Positions 9,275-17,586 of a stretch of DNA of 64,000 nt are shown here, piece after piece. The stretch lies in NCBI RefSeq assembly GCF_009707955.1, contig NZ_WMDQ01000003.1, positions 186,001 through 250,000 of the forward strand, written 5' to 3'. The translations under genes and the position numbers were made by a program. The stretch is from Flavobacterium sp. LC2016-13 (GTDB lineage Bacteria > Bacteroidota > Bacteroidia > Flavobacteriales > Flavobacteriaceae). How positions within the stretch are numbered: the first letter of the stretch is position 1; each line of letters starts with the position of its first letter. A model generated the notes under the pieces. It was not told where the DNA came from. It saw only the letters and a program-made list of their open reading frames with translations, and did not search any database.

Positions 9275-12200
9275 TTAAAAAGTAGCATTTACACCTGTCA
9301 TATAAATACGGGAAAGCGGATATTTACCTAAGTCAAGACCAAAATTGCTAAGTCCAACTTCAGGATCCATTCCTGAATATTTTGTGATTGTGAATAAATT
9401 TTGTCCTGAAATAAAAAATCTAAGTTTTGCTTTTCCGTTTAACCAATTATCTTTAACCGTATATCCAATCGAAAGGTTTTTTAATCTGATGAAAGAAGCA
9501 TCTTCTATATAAAAATCAGAGATTCTTCCGAAGTTATTGTTGTTATCTGTCGATGAAAGTACCGGAATATTAGTATCTGTATTTGTTGGTGACCATGCAT
9601 CTTTAGAATCTGATAATAAATTATATCCTGGAAAAGAAGCGTTTAAACCTGTATATTTTACTGCATTAAAAACTTTATTTCCTGATACTGCATTAAAGAA
9701 CACATTCATATCAAAACCTTTATATCTAAAGTTCATGTTTAAGCTATAGGTTGTTTTAGGAAACGGATTTCCAAGAACCACTCTGTCGCTATTGTTAATT
9801 ACACCATCTCCGTTTACATCTTTAAATTTCATGTCTCCGGCAACTGCATTTGGCTGATACGCTACACCTGAATTGTTTACATAGGCTTTTGCTTCTGCAG
9901 TACTTTGAAATAAACCGTCTGTAGAATATCCGTAATAAGCACCAACCGGGCTTCCAACCTGATAAATATTGGCTAAAGGCAAACTACGAACACGGCTAAT
10001 ATTTAAAGGTTCAAGAGAAGTTAAATCATCTTTGATAGATACAATTTTGTTGCTTAAAAATGCCGCATTTGCTGTTATGTCAAATTTAAATTCCCCACGT
10101 GTTTTTTGATACGTCAAACTAGCCTCAATACCTTTATTTTCAACATCTCCAGAGTTTACGATTCTACCTTGTGGAGTTCCTGAAACTCCAGGAAGCTGAT
10201 CACGAACCAACATATCTTTGTTTCTTTTTACATAAGCATCTACAGATCCTGTTAAAGCACTATTCAACATCGTAAAATCCAAACCAATATTGGTTTGCTC
10301 AGAGCTTTCCCATTTTAAATTCGGATTTGATAATTCACTTTCTGCATATCCGTAATTGATTGTTGGAACTGATCCTATCAAAGCTGAAGTTTGTACTAAA
10401 GGCACACTAAATTGGTATGGTCCAAGATTTCCTAAATTTCCGATTTGTCCCCAACTTGCACGCAGTTTTAAATTGCTTACAATTGGATTTAAACTTTTCA
10501 TGAATTCTTCTTCAGAAATTAACCAACCTGCAGAAACTGAAGGATAAACTTTCCAACGGTTTTCTGATAAAAGTTTTGAAGTTCCGTCGCGACGAATAAT
10601 TCCTGAGAATAAATATTTTTGATTGAAATCGTAATTTAACCTTCCAACATACGATGAAATAATCTCATCAGATAAACCTGCAGCTGTTTGTTGAATTAAT
10701 TTTGCATTCAACAAATAACGCTGAGATGGATCTTCGTTATCAAAACCTGTTCCTTCAATCGTATAAAATTCTCTTTTTGTTTCCTGATACGTATATCCGG
10801 CTAAAGCTTTGAAATTGTGTTTTCCAAATGATTTTTCATAAGAAATCGTTTGTTCACCCAATAAATCAGTTGTTGTAATTGACTTTTGTGTTAATCTGTT
10901 AAAGTCAAATATTTTTCCAGGCTCTGTAATTTTTACTGCAAAATCTTTTGCATTATCCTGAATTCTGGTATAACCCCAGTTTGATTTTACTTTCAAACCC
11001 GGAACAATTTCCCATTCAGCATACGGATTAATCAAAATAGTCGAAATTGGGTTTCTGTTATCTAATCTTTTTAAATAAGCAACCGGATTTACAACGTCTC
11101 CGTATGAACCAATATATTTTTCAGGAACTCCACCAAATTGTCCAGAACCATCTTCTCTATATATTGTCGCATTTGGCGGATAAAAAACAGCTGCTAAAAT
11201 TGCTCCTGTATAACCACTTGATGTATTGGCACTTTGACCGTTTGTTAACGAATAAGATAAATTTTCTCCAACGGTGAAATTTGGTGCCAGTTTAAAAGAT
11301 GAATTCGCTCTTGCTGTATAACGCTCGCCAAAAGTATTTAATAAAATACCTTCATTTTTTCTATAACTTCCTGAAAGAAAGAAATTAGATTTTTCTGTTT
11401 TTCCGTTTATAGAAATAGATAAATCCTGTATTTCTCCGGTTTGGAAAATTTCATCCATCCAGTTTGTTTTGGTTGTTCTTGCAGTTGGTTCGAAAGCAGT
11501 ATCAAAAGCCGGAATTCTTGGTAATCCAGCATTATCTCTGGCCGTGTTCATCGCGTCTGAATATTCAGCAGCATTTAGAACACCTAATTTTTTAGCTACA
11601 TTTTGAAAACCTCCCTGATAATTTACATTGACATTGATTCGGTCAGAAATTCCTTTTTTAGACGTAATTAAAATTACACCTCCGGAAGCTCTTGCACCAT
11701 AAATTGCTGCAGATGCCGCATCTTTCAAAACACTTATCGAAGCAATATCATTTGGGTTTAATGTATTTAGCGAACCGCTGTAAATAATTCCGTCCAAAAC
11801 AATTAATGGCGTTTCAGCATTCAAAGATCCAATACCACGAATATTGATTGTTGGTTCTGCCGTTGGGTCACCTCCACTATTTATTACCGTTACACCAGCC
11901 ACAGTTCCCTGCAATAATTCTGATGCACTATTATAAGTTCTGCTTGAAGATTCTTTCATAGAAACTGCACCAACAGCTCCCAAAACTTCATTTTTTTTCA
12001 CACTTCCATATCCCATAACTACAACTTCCTGCAGTTGTTTCATGTCTGCAACCAGTTTTACTGTAATATCCTGAGATTGTGTTACTTTTACTTCTTGTGT
12101 TACGTAACCAACATACGAAAAAACAAGTGTAGCTTCAGTTCCGGTAACTTCCATTTTAAAAGTTCCGTCAAAATCTGTAGATGAAGCTGCATCAGAAGTT

Positions 12201-12661
12201 TTATCTTTAATTCCAACGCCCGGCAATGGCATATTATCGTCGCCACCGTAAACAGTTCCTGAAATAATAAGTTTGTTTTGGTCTACAGCACCAATTCTTT
12301 GATTTTTTTTGATGACAATATTATTGCTTACAATTTCATAGCGAAGCGAAAAATTGCTGCAAATTTTATCCAAAGCCTGTTCTAACGGAACATTACTAAG
12401 TTTTAAGCTAATTTTTTGATTGCTATTAATTTGGTTGCTTTCATACATAAAATGTACGTCAACTTGTTTTTCTATTTTTTGAAAAATACTTTTTATACTT
12501 TCGTTTTCTACTTTTAATGTAACTCTGTTATTCAGGTCAACATTTCCGGCATTTGCCGCTAGTCCTGTGAAAAATAAAGCAATGAACATAACGACTTTGG
12601 CCAAAAGGGCTTTTGTAATGCTCTGGCTTTTTACGACAAACCGCATTTGTTTTTCATTCAT
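9275..12661 (-). CDS. SusC/RagA-family TonB-dependent transporter with STN domain
   Basis: About 1128 residues from the ATG at 12661 (MNEKQMRF); the 19 codons before it begin at a TTG and are unlikely to be translated. A signal peptide ends near AANAG. An STN domain follows (NRVTLKVENESIKSIFQKIEK...), then a carboxypeptidase-like domain (ISGTVYGGDDNMPLPGVGI). The SusC plug contains VVVMGYGSVKK, the NIRGIGSLNAETPLIVLDG signature and SVLKDAASAAIYGARASGGVILITSKKG. A 22-strand barrel follows and ends in an aromatic residue. The STN domain and the upstream FecR/ECF pair point to signal-transducing uptake. Confidence 0.94.
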   Translation of the reverse strand: MNEKQMRFVVKSQSITKALLAKVVMFIALFFTGLAANAGNVDLNNRVTLKVENESIKSIFQKIEKQVDVHFMYESNQINSNQKISLKLSNVPLEQALDKICSNFSLRYEIVSNNIVIKKNQRIGAVDQNKLIISGTVYGGDDNMPLPGVGIKDKTSDAASSTDFDGTFKMEVTGTEATLVFSYVGYVTQEVKVTQSQDITVKLVADMKQLQEVVVMGYGSVKKNEVLGAVGAVSMKESSSRTYNSASELLQGTVAGVTVINSGGDPTAEPTINIRGIGSLNAETPLIVLDGIIYSGSLNTLNPNDIASISVLKDAASAAIYGARASGGVILITSKKGISDRINVNVNYQGGFQNVAKKLGVLNAAEYSDAMNTARDNAGLPRIPAFDTAFEPTARTTKTNWMDEIFQTGEIQDLSISINGKTEKSNFFLSGSYRKNEGILLNTFGERYTARANSSFKLAPNFTVGENLSYSLTNGQSANTSSGYTGAILAAVFYPPNATIYREDGSGQFGGVPEKYIGSYGDVVNPVAYLKRLDNRNPISTILINPYAEWEIVPGLKVKSNWGYTRIQDNAKDFAVKITEPGKIFDFNRLTQKSITTTDLLGEQTISYEKSFGKHNFKALAGYTYQETKREFYTIEGTGFDNEDPSQRYLLNAKLIQQTAAGLSDEIISSYVGRLNYDFNQKYLFSGIIRRDGTSKLLSENRWKVYPSVSAGWLISEEEFMKSLNPIVSNLKLRASWGQIGNLGNLGPYQFSVPLVQTSALIGSVPTINYGYAESELSNPNLKWESSEQTNIGLDFTMLNSALTGSVDAYVKRNKDMLVRDQLPGVSGTPQGRIVNSGDVENKGIEASLTYQKTRGEFKFDITANAAFLSNKIVSIKDDLTSLEPLNISRVRSLPLANIYQVGSPVGAYYGYSTDGLFQSTAEAKAYVNNSGVAYQPNAVAGDMKFKDVNGDGVINNSDRVVLGNPFPKTTYSLNMNFRYKGFDMNVFFNAVSGNKVFNAVKYTGLNASFPGYNLLSDSKDAWSPTNTDTNIPVLSSTDNNNNFGRISDFYIEDASFIRLKNLSIGYTVKDNWLNGKAKLRFFISGQNLFTITKYSGMDPEVGLSNFGLDLGKYPLSRIYMTGVNATF

Positions 12662-12786
12662 AATTTTGATTTTTTGAGTTTGATTTTTTGTTTGTATTGG
12701 TGTTTTTCTACGTAGCAATTTTTGTTGAATTTGTATTCTTTCTATCTAGATTTCAATCGAATAACAAATTCATCAGATTTTAAAAA

Positions 12787-13710
12787 TTATTGAATCTTAT
12801 AAACTCCGGATTCCAGTTTATAATCAGCATTAATTATATTACACACTAAAGCAACAACCTGATTAACCGGAAGTTCTTTGAAATAGGCGCTTATTTTTAG
12901 GTTATTTAAATTCTTATTTTTGATTTCGACATCAACATTATAATTTCTATTAATTGTTGCGATGACTTCTGTAAGTGGCGTTTCTTCAAAAACAATGATA
13001 TTTTTTCGCCATAATGAAATAGAGTTTACCGGAACATCTTTAAAAGCCTGAAGTTTATTGTCGTGAGATTTAAAAACCACTTTCTGACCCGGAGTTACAT
13101 AAACATTTTCTTCTGTTACAGTCGATTTTACATTTACCCTTCCAGTTAAAACAGAAACTTCTTGTGTGGTTTGATCCGGATAAGCCTGTACATTAAAACT
13201 TGTTCCAAGAACTTTTGTATCCATTTTATCAGTGTGAATTATAAAAGGATGCTTTTTGTCTTTGTGCACGTCAAAAAAAGCTTCTCCTGTTAGATACACT
13301 TCTCTTGTATCTCCTTTAAATTCTTTTGGATATTTTATAAGACTTCCTGCGTTTAGCCAAATTTGTGTTCCGTCGCTTAAAATTACTTTAGCATGTTCTC
13401 CTGCTTTTGTTGCATATTGTTTCGTCTCAATAACCGGAATTGTTGTTTGATATATAAACCACGATAATCCCATTACAAATGCTAATGATGCTGCAACAGC
13501 CCAGTTTTTATGCTGAAGAAAAATAACTTTGTTTGTTTTCTTTATTTGTCTTAATTCTTTTTTCAGTTTCGAACGATCTGATTGAATTGCTTCCATATTC
13601 TCAAAAACTTCATCGGTACTATCGTACCACTTATTCCACATCTCTTGTCCTTTTGGAGAATATCTCCCATCTAGAAAATGCTTTATTTCTTGTTGTAATT
13701 TTTCAGGCAT
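12787..13710 (-). CDS. FecR-family anti-sigma factor
   Basis: This 307-residue single-pass protein has a cytoplasmic segment up to about 80 (MPEKLQQEIKHFLDGRYSPKGQEMWNKWYD). Its helix is NWAVAASLAFVMGLSWFIYQ. The periplasmic FecR domain contains KVILSDGTQIWLNAGSLIKYP and REVYLTGEAFFDV, with a C-terminal DUF4974-like STN-binding module (TPLTEVIATINRNYNVDVEI). It is transcribed after the sigma gene and before susC. A motif shared with the sigma promoter lies at 13736-13779, 26 bases upstream of its ATG, suggesting its own ECF-controlled promoter. Confidence 0.93.
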   Translation of the reverse strand: MPEKLQQEIKHFLDGRYSPKGQEMWNKWYDSTDEVFENMEAIQSDRSKLKKELRQIKKTNKVIFLQHKNWAVAASLAFVMGLSWFIYQTTIPVIETKQYATKAGEHAKVILSDGTQIWLNAGSLIKYPKEFKGDTREVYLTGEAFFDVHKDKKHPFIIHTDKMDTKVLGTSFNVQAYPDQTTQEVSVLTGRVNVKSTVTEENVYVTPGQKVVFKSHDNKLQAFKDVPVNSISLWRKNIIVFEETPLTEVIATINRNYNVDVEIKNKNLNNLKISAYFKELPVNQVVALVCNIINADYKLESGVYKIQ

Positions 13711-13735
13711 TATAATTTCTTTATCTCTTTAATAG

Positions 13736-13779
13736 TATGTCTTTGAAATTGAAATTTCAGGTAGGTTGCTTAGGTTACG
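13736..13779 (-). promoter_or_regulatory. Putative ECF-type promoter of fecR
   Basis: Minus-strand CGTAACCT-N5-ACCTACC-N16-AAGACATA, followed by a TATnAAA-like stretch. Spacing and sequence match 14494-14537 upstream of the sigma gene, while the spacer sequences differ. The distance between the blocks fits an ECF -35/-10 pair. Which blocks the sigma factor reads is an inference. Confidence 0.65.
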
Positions 13780-13823
13780 CTTGTGTTAAGAAAAAATCTT
13801 AGACTTATCAATTAGAAAATATT

Positions 13824-14381
13824 CTAATTAAACTCTCCTAAATAAGTTCGCATGAATTTTAGTGAATATGTAATATGATACTTCACGGTTTCGATGGAAA
13901 CATTAAGTTCTTCTGCGATTTCTTTATTCGAATAATGTTTAATGCGGCTTAGAATAAAAACTTCTTTTGATTTTTTGGGAAGCAGCATTGTTGCTTTGTC
14001 GACGGCTTGCTGCAGTTCATCATAAAAAATAGAATCTTCTGTTGCATTGTGACTGGTGTATTCAACCGTATTTCGGTCTAAAACCTCTTGTATATACTGG
14101 TCTGTAACAGAATGTGATTTTATATAATCTAAAGTCATATAACGAACTGACGTGTAGATATAAGCAGCAAAACTCTTTTGAATTAGTATGGTTTTGCGGC
14201 GTTCCCAAATGGTGGTAAATACTTCCTGAACAATTTCTTCAGAAATGGGAACTGATTTCATTCTGATGTATACAAAGCGAACCAGTAAATCTCTGTACCT
14301 AAAATACAGTTCGTCAAATGCTTTGTCTTTTCCTTGTTTCAATAATTCAACAAGTTCTTCATCTGTAAAACCTTTATACAT
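13824..14381 (-). CDS. ECF RNA polymerase sigma factor (FecI-like)
   Basis: This 185-residue protein has region 2 (FDELYFRYRDLLVRFVYIRM and SEEIVQEVFTTIWERR) at about 20-75. Region 4 (LPKKSKEVFILSRIKHYSNKEIAEELNVSIETVKYHITYSLKFM) is at about 130-180. It heads the sigma/fecR/susC/susD set. Its upstream region holds a copy of the motif shared with fecR, consistent with self-activation. Confidence 0.93.
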   Translation of the reverse strand: MYKGFTDEELVELLKQGKDKAFDELYFRYRDLLVRFVYIRMKSVPISEEIVQEVFTTIWERRKTILIQKSFAAYIYTSVRYMTLDYIKSHSVTDQYIQEVLDRNTVEYTSHNATEDSIFYDELQQAVDKATMLLPKKSKEVFILSRIKHYSNKEIAEELNVSIETVKYHITYSLKFMRTYLGEFN

Positions 14382-14493
14382 AATACTTCACTTTTATATT
14401 ATTTGTCCAAAAAAGGGCTGCTAACAGAACAGTTATTTTGCGAAGTATTCTTATTTTTAAAAATGACATATACTACAATAGTTTGTTTTATAA

Positions 14494-14537
14494 TATGTCT
14501 TCAAAAATAGAAATGAGGGTAGGTCAACAAGGTTACG
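14494..14537 (-). promoter_or_regulatory. Putative ECF-type promoter of the sigma gene
   Basis: A second copy of CGTAACCT-N5-ACCTACC-N16-AAGACATA, 113 bases before the sigma ATG. The N16 part also contains TATTTTTG, a fair Bacteroidota -7 box, with TTG 17 bases upstream at 14525-14530, so a housekeeping promoter may overlap. Confidence 0.62.
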
Positions 14538-14646
14538 TTTACATTAATAAAACAGCCTTATTATAAAACATTGTATTAACATTTAAGGCGCTGTGTTACC
14601 AATCTTTTTTATTATATATTAGCCCTATACTATTTCTTTTAAACAG

Positions 14647-15417
14647 ATGAAAAAAAAGCTTTCGATACTTGCCCTAGTGCTTTTTTATATGTTTTGCGTG
14701 AATAAAAGCAAAGATTCGGATAATAAAAAAGTTTCAATTAAACATACCGGACCTGTAGCCATTTTTAAATGGGGAACAGAAAGTTCTGAAAATGTTGGGG
14801 TTTATGATCCTCAGAAATATTCTGTACAAGAAATAAAAAACACCTATGCTTTATGGTTTCCTTATTTTGGATATCATTTAGAAACAGATGCATATTTTGA
14901 GTCTATAGAGGATCTTGAAAATTTAAACATTAAAAAACTAACCCGCGAATACACTGTTAAAAAGGCTTTACTGAATAGAAAAGTAGTGCCTCTTCCGTAT
15001 TGGGAAAAATTAAAAACTAAAAGGCTCAAAGAACTGAACGATGAATATGAGTTATATAAAATTACAATGATGGCCTATTCAGATCCATCTGTTTTGCTTC
15101 ATAATAAATATTCGTCAAAATGTTCAGAATATAGTAAAGCTTTGACATCTAAGAATAATGGAGTACTTTTAAATGCCTGGATAACTCTTACTGAAATGCG
15201 TAAAAATGATGCTGTATCTCCTGAAAAAATAATGGAAGATTATACTAAGGCATACCATTCTAAATATCGTTTATTACATGCAAGAATGGACTTACTTACT
15301 TATGGATGGTTAGATTGTGCAGAAGGCCCGCAACCGACATCCGATGATAGCGTTATTGAAAGAGAGTTTGACACTATTTTTATTAGTGTTGAAAAAAAAT
15401 CAGCTAACGTAAATTAA
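14647..15417 (+). CDS. Hypothetical exported protein
   Basis: I do not recognise this 256-residue protein. It has a hydrophobic N-terminal signal-like helix (KKKLSILALVLFYMFC); the Cys at residue 17 is in a poor lipobox (YMFC), so a lipoprotein is possible but weakly supported. The mature part is rich in charged residues and probably helical (TREYTVKKALLNRK, LKTKRLKELNDEYELYKI). It is alone on the plus strand, divergent from the second ECF sigma gene, and ends in a good terminator. Confidence 0.7.
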   Translation: MKKKLSILALVLFYMFCVNKSKDSDNKKVSIKHTGPVAIFKWGTESSENVGVYDPQKYSVQEIKNTYALWFPYFGYHLETDAYFESIEDLENLNIKKLTREYTVKKALLNRKVVPLPYWEKLKTKRLKELNDEYELYKITMMAYSDPSVLLHNKYSSKCSEYSKALTSKNNGVLLNAWITLTEMRKNDAVSPEKIMEDYTKAYHSKYRLLHARMDLLTYGWLDCAEGPQPTSDDSVIEREFDTIFISVEKKSANVN

Positions 15418-15440
15418 AAATAAAATTAGTTTATATAAAA

Positions 15441-15469
15441 AAAGCCCGACTCAAAAAGAATCGGGCTTT
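15441..15469. terminator. Bidirectional terminator
   Basis: AAAGCCCGA and TCGGGCTTT form a perfect stem with A- and T-runs outside. It separates the plus-strand hypothetical gene from the convergent DJ-1/PfpI gene and can serve both. Confidence 0.88.
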
Positions 15470-15499
15470 TTCATTCATAAATTATAAGAAAAAAATAAA

Positions 15500-16171
15500 T
15501 TATTGTTTTTCTAAAATTGTGATCATTTTCTCTGCAACTCCTTTGGCAGAAGCCGGATTTTGACCTGTTACGATATTACCGTCAGCAATACTGTTAGCAG
15601 ACCAAGGTGCAGCGGCATGAAATATTGCACCTTGATTGGTTAATGCAGTTTGAAGGAAGAAAGGAACATCTGTTTTAGCATAATTCTCTTCTTCTTCATC
15701 CGTAAATGAGGCAATATTTTTGCCATTTACAATAAAACTTCCGTCACTTAATTTAACGTTCAGTAACGATACAGGACCGTGACACACAGCGCCTACAACT
15801 GCCTGACGTTCATAGGTTTCTTTAATTACTTGTTTAAGAAGCGGATTTTCCGGCATATCGACCATTGGCGCAAGACCTCCGGGAACAAAAATAGCATCGT
15901 AAGCACTAACATCTACATCTGAAAGTTTAACGGCTTTTTGCATTGCTGCCCATCCTTTGCCTGTTAAAAAAGCCAGGTTTTGAGGATCATCTGCTAAATT
16001 AAGCGCGTCTAAATATGGAGTATCTCCGGTTAAGCTGGCAAAATCTATTTGATAATTTACAGCGTCAAATTCAGCATAAGGATGTGCTACTTCTGGTAAA
16101 AAAATCCCTGTTCTTCTGTTGTTTGGTCCAATTGCATTGGCATTTGAAACAATTATTAATACTTTTTTCAT
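15500..16171 (-). CDS. DJ-1/PfpI-family protein (Hsp31-like type 1 glutamine amidotransferase fold)
   Basis: This 223-residue protein has the nucleophile elbow AVCHGP, with Cys130 and His131, and Glu27 (LPEVAHPY) in the position of the conserved acidic residue. The FVPGGLAPMVDMPENPLL segment and a cap region (DFASLTGDTPYLDALN) match the Hsp31/YhbO-like group, which handles glyoxals or acts as holdase/deglycase. It is 48 bases after the ABM-domain gene and probably shares its transcript. Its neighbours suggest a carbonyl or oxidative stress role. Confidence 0.88.
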   Translation of the reverse strand: MKKVLIIVSNANAIGPNNRRTGIFLPEVAHPYAEFDAVNYQIDFASLTGDTPYLDALNLADDPQNLAFLTGKGWAAMQKAVKLSDVDVSAYDAIFVPGGLAPMVDMPENPLLKQVIKETYERQAVVGAVCHGPVSLLNVKLSDGSFIVNGKNIASFTDEEEENYAKTDVPFFLQTALTNQGAIFHAAAPWSANSIADGNIVTGQNPASAKGVAEKMITILEKQ

Positions 16172-16219
16172 GATTTTAAAATTTTAAAATTTATAATTAG
16201 ATAATAAATTGATTTTGGT

Positions 16220-16510
16220 TTACACTAGTTTATTTACAACAAGCACTTCACGATTTTCTAAATGTGGAAGTATTTTTCCAACCACAATTTCCTGATAGTG
16301 TTCTGAGTCTTTATGGGCTTGCACCGCATGTTCATCTACATATCGTTCATGTAGTATAAGTTCGTTCGGATTACTTTCTGACTGATAAATGGCGTAGTAA
16401 GTATTTCCTTTTTCATTCTTGGTTTTTTCTGCAAGTGCAGGAAGAAATTTCAGAATTTCATTTGTTTCGGTTTCTTTGATTTTCCATTTTACGATAAGTT
16501 CTTTTTCCAT
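16220..16510 (-). CDS. ABM-domain protein (putative quinol monooxygenase, YgiN-like)
   Basis: This 96-residue protein consists of one ferredoxin-like ABM domain. The core features are KWKIKETETNEILKFLPALAEKTKNEKGN, YAIYQSESNPNELILHERYVDEHAVQAH and a closing strand. Dimeric proteins of this size act on quinones or heme-like substrates, but many are uncharacterised. The upstream 380-base gap holds short repeats (16576-16762). Confidence 0.82.
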   Translation of the reverse strand: MEKELIVKWKIKETETNEILKFLPALAEKTKNEKGNTYYAIYQSESNPNELILHERYVDEHAVQAHKDSEHYQEIVVGKILPHLENREVLVVNKLV

Positions 16511-16575
16511 AATTTTAATTTTTTATTGTTGTTAATTGAAGCTGATTTTATAGTACAAAGTTCTATTCTTAAAAG

Positions 16576-16762
16576 TGTAAAAAAATTGATGTATGGTAAG
16601 AAAGGAATTGTTTAATCGTTGAATCGTTGAATCGTTGAATCTTATGATCTTTAAATTTTTCAATTTTTCAATCTTTTAATCTTTCAATCTACTAACTAAC
16701 AGCAACTTATTTACAGGACAAATTTCCAACTTTAGTTTCTTGTAAAAATTGATGTATGGTAA
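16576..16762. repeat. Direct repeat pair TGTAAAAA(AA)TTGATGTATGGTAA
   Basis: The word occurs at 16576-16599 and 16741-16762 in the gap between the ABM gene start and the Crp/Fnr gene end. The copies differ only by two A residues. No gene is seen in the gap (16511-16892). The copies may be duplicated regulatory sequence or a remnant of a small duplication. Confidence 0.6.
16614..16641. repeat. 8-bp tandem repeat (AATCGTTG)n
   Basis: Three and a half copies of AATCGTTG. It has the same unit length as the array at 3983-4027 and lies upstream of the ABM gene, so slippage could alter promoter spacing. Confidence 0.75.
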
Positions 16763-16824
16763 TAAATGAAAATCAGGCTCATTTTGAAATACAATAATTT
16801 GAATATTTAAAACCGTTTAAAAAC

Positions 16825-16851
16825 AAAAAAGGATAGCGTTTTAGGCTATCC
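16825..16851 (-). terminator. Terminator of the Crp/Fnr gene
   Basis: GGATAGC (16831-16837) and GCTATCC (16845-16851) form a perfect stem, followed on the minus strand by TTTTTTG. It lies 41 bases after the regulator stop codon. Confidence 0.85.
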
Positions 16852-16892
16852 TGATGTATTATTTATTTGAAAAAAGTAAAATTATAGTACAG

Positions 16893-17471
16893 TTATTTTT
16901 TAGCTAATTCGTTTCTAACCCTGCTTAGGCTTTCTGTAGTAATGCCAAGGTATGAAGCTAAATGGTAATTTTTGATGTGTTTTTCGATATTTGGATAGGA
17001 TTTCAAAAACCTTAAATATTTTTCTTCTGCAGATAATGCCAAATCCGATAAAATTCTTTTTTGGTAACTCCCGAAAAAGCGTTCCATTTTAATCCTGAAA
17101 AAACTTTCGATTTGTGGTACATCTTTATAAAGTTGTTCCATACTTTCTTTCGAGATTTTAAAAATGGTGGCGTCCTTAACACAATCGATATAAAACATCG
17201 ATTTTTCACCTGTAAAAAAAGCAGTGTAATCACTAATCCACCAATCGTTGATGGCGAATTGCAGTGTATATTCTTTTCCGTTTTCGGTAATAAAATAAGT
17301 TCTTAAACAACCGTCAAAAACAAAATACTGATAAGGAACCAATTCTCCCGGAGTTAGCAAAACGGTACCTTTTTCTACAAAAATTTCTGTGAATTTATTT
17401 TCGGCTATCGCTATTTGAGATGAAGAAAACTCAATTCCCTTAAAAATATCTTTGATGGTACATTTTTGCAT
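16893..17471 (-). CDS. Crp/Fnr-family transcriptional regulator
   Basis: About 192 residues from the ATG at 17471 (MQKCTIKDIF); the frame extends upstream but the earlier part is unlike the family. An N-terminal cyclic-nucleotide-binding-like beta roll (GTVLLTPGELVPYQYFVFDGCLRTYFI) is followed by a short DNA-binding end, HLASYLGITTESLSRVRNELAKK. This is typical of the Bacteroidota Crp-like group, whose ligand is usually unknown. It is flanked by oxidoreductase-type genes and may respond to the same stress. Confidence 0.85.
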   Translation of the reverse strand: MQKCTIKDIFKGIEFSSSQIAIAENKFTEIFVEKGTVLLTPGELVPYQYFVFDGCLRTYFITENGKEYTLQFAINDWWISDYTAFFTGEKSMFYIDCVKDATIFKISKESMEQLYKDVPQIESFFRIKMERFFGSYQKRILSDLALSAEEKYLRFLKSYPNIEKHIKNYHLASYLGITTESLSRVRNELAKK

Positions 17472-17552
17472 AAGACATTTGTTGATATTATAAATAGCTG
17501 TTAAGTAAGTATAAAACAAATGTAATAATTAGCAAGGATTTAAAATAAAAAA

Positions 17553-17572
17553 GGGCAATCTTAAAATTGCCC
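17553..17572 (-). terminator. Terminator of the alcohol dehydrogenase gene
   Basis: GGGCAAT (17553-17559) and ATTGCCC (17566-17572) form a stem with a T-run on the minus strand. It lies 15 bases after the stop codon. Confidence 0.85.
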
Positions 17573-17586
17573 TTTTACTCTTTTTA

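Noticed and set aside
12662..12718. Extended N-terminus of the second SusC
   Set aside because: It begins at a TTG and adds a basic stretch before a normal signal peptide; the ATG at 12661 is preferred.
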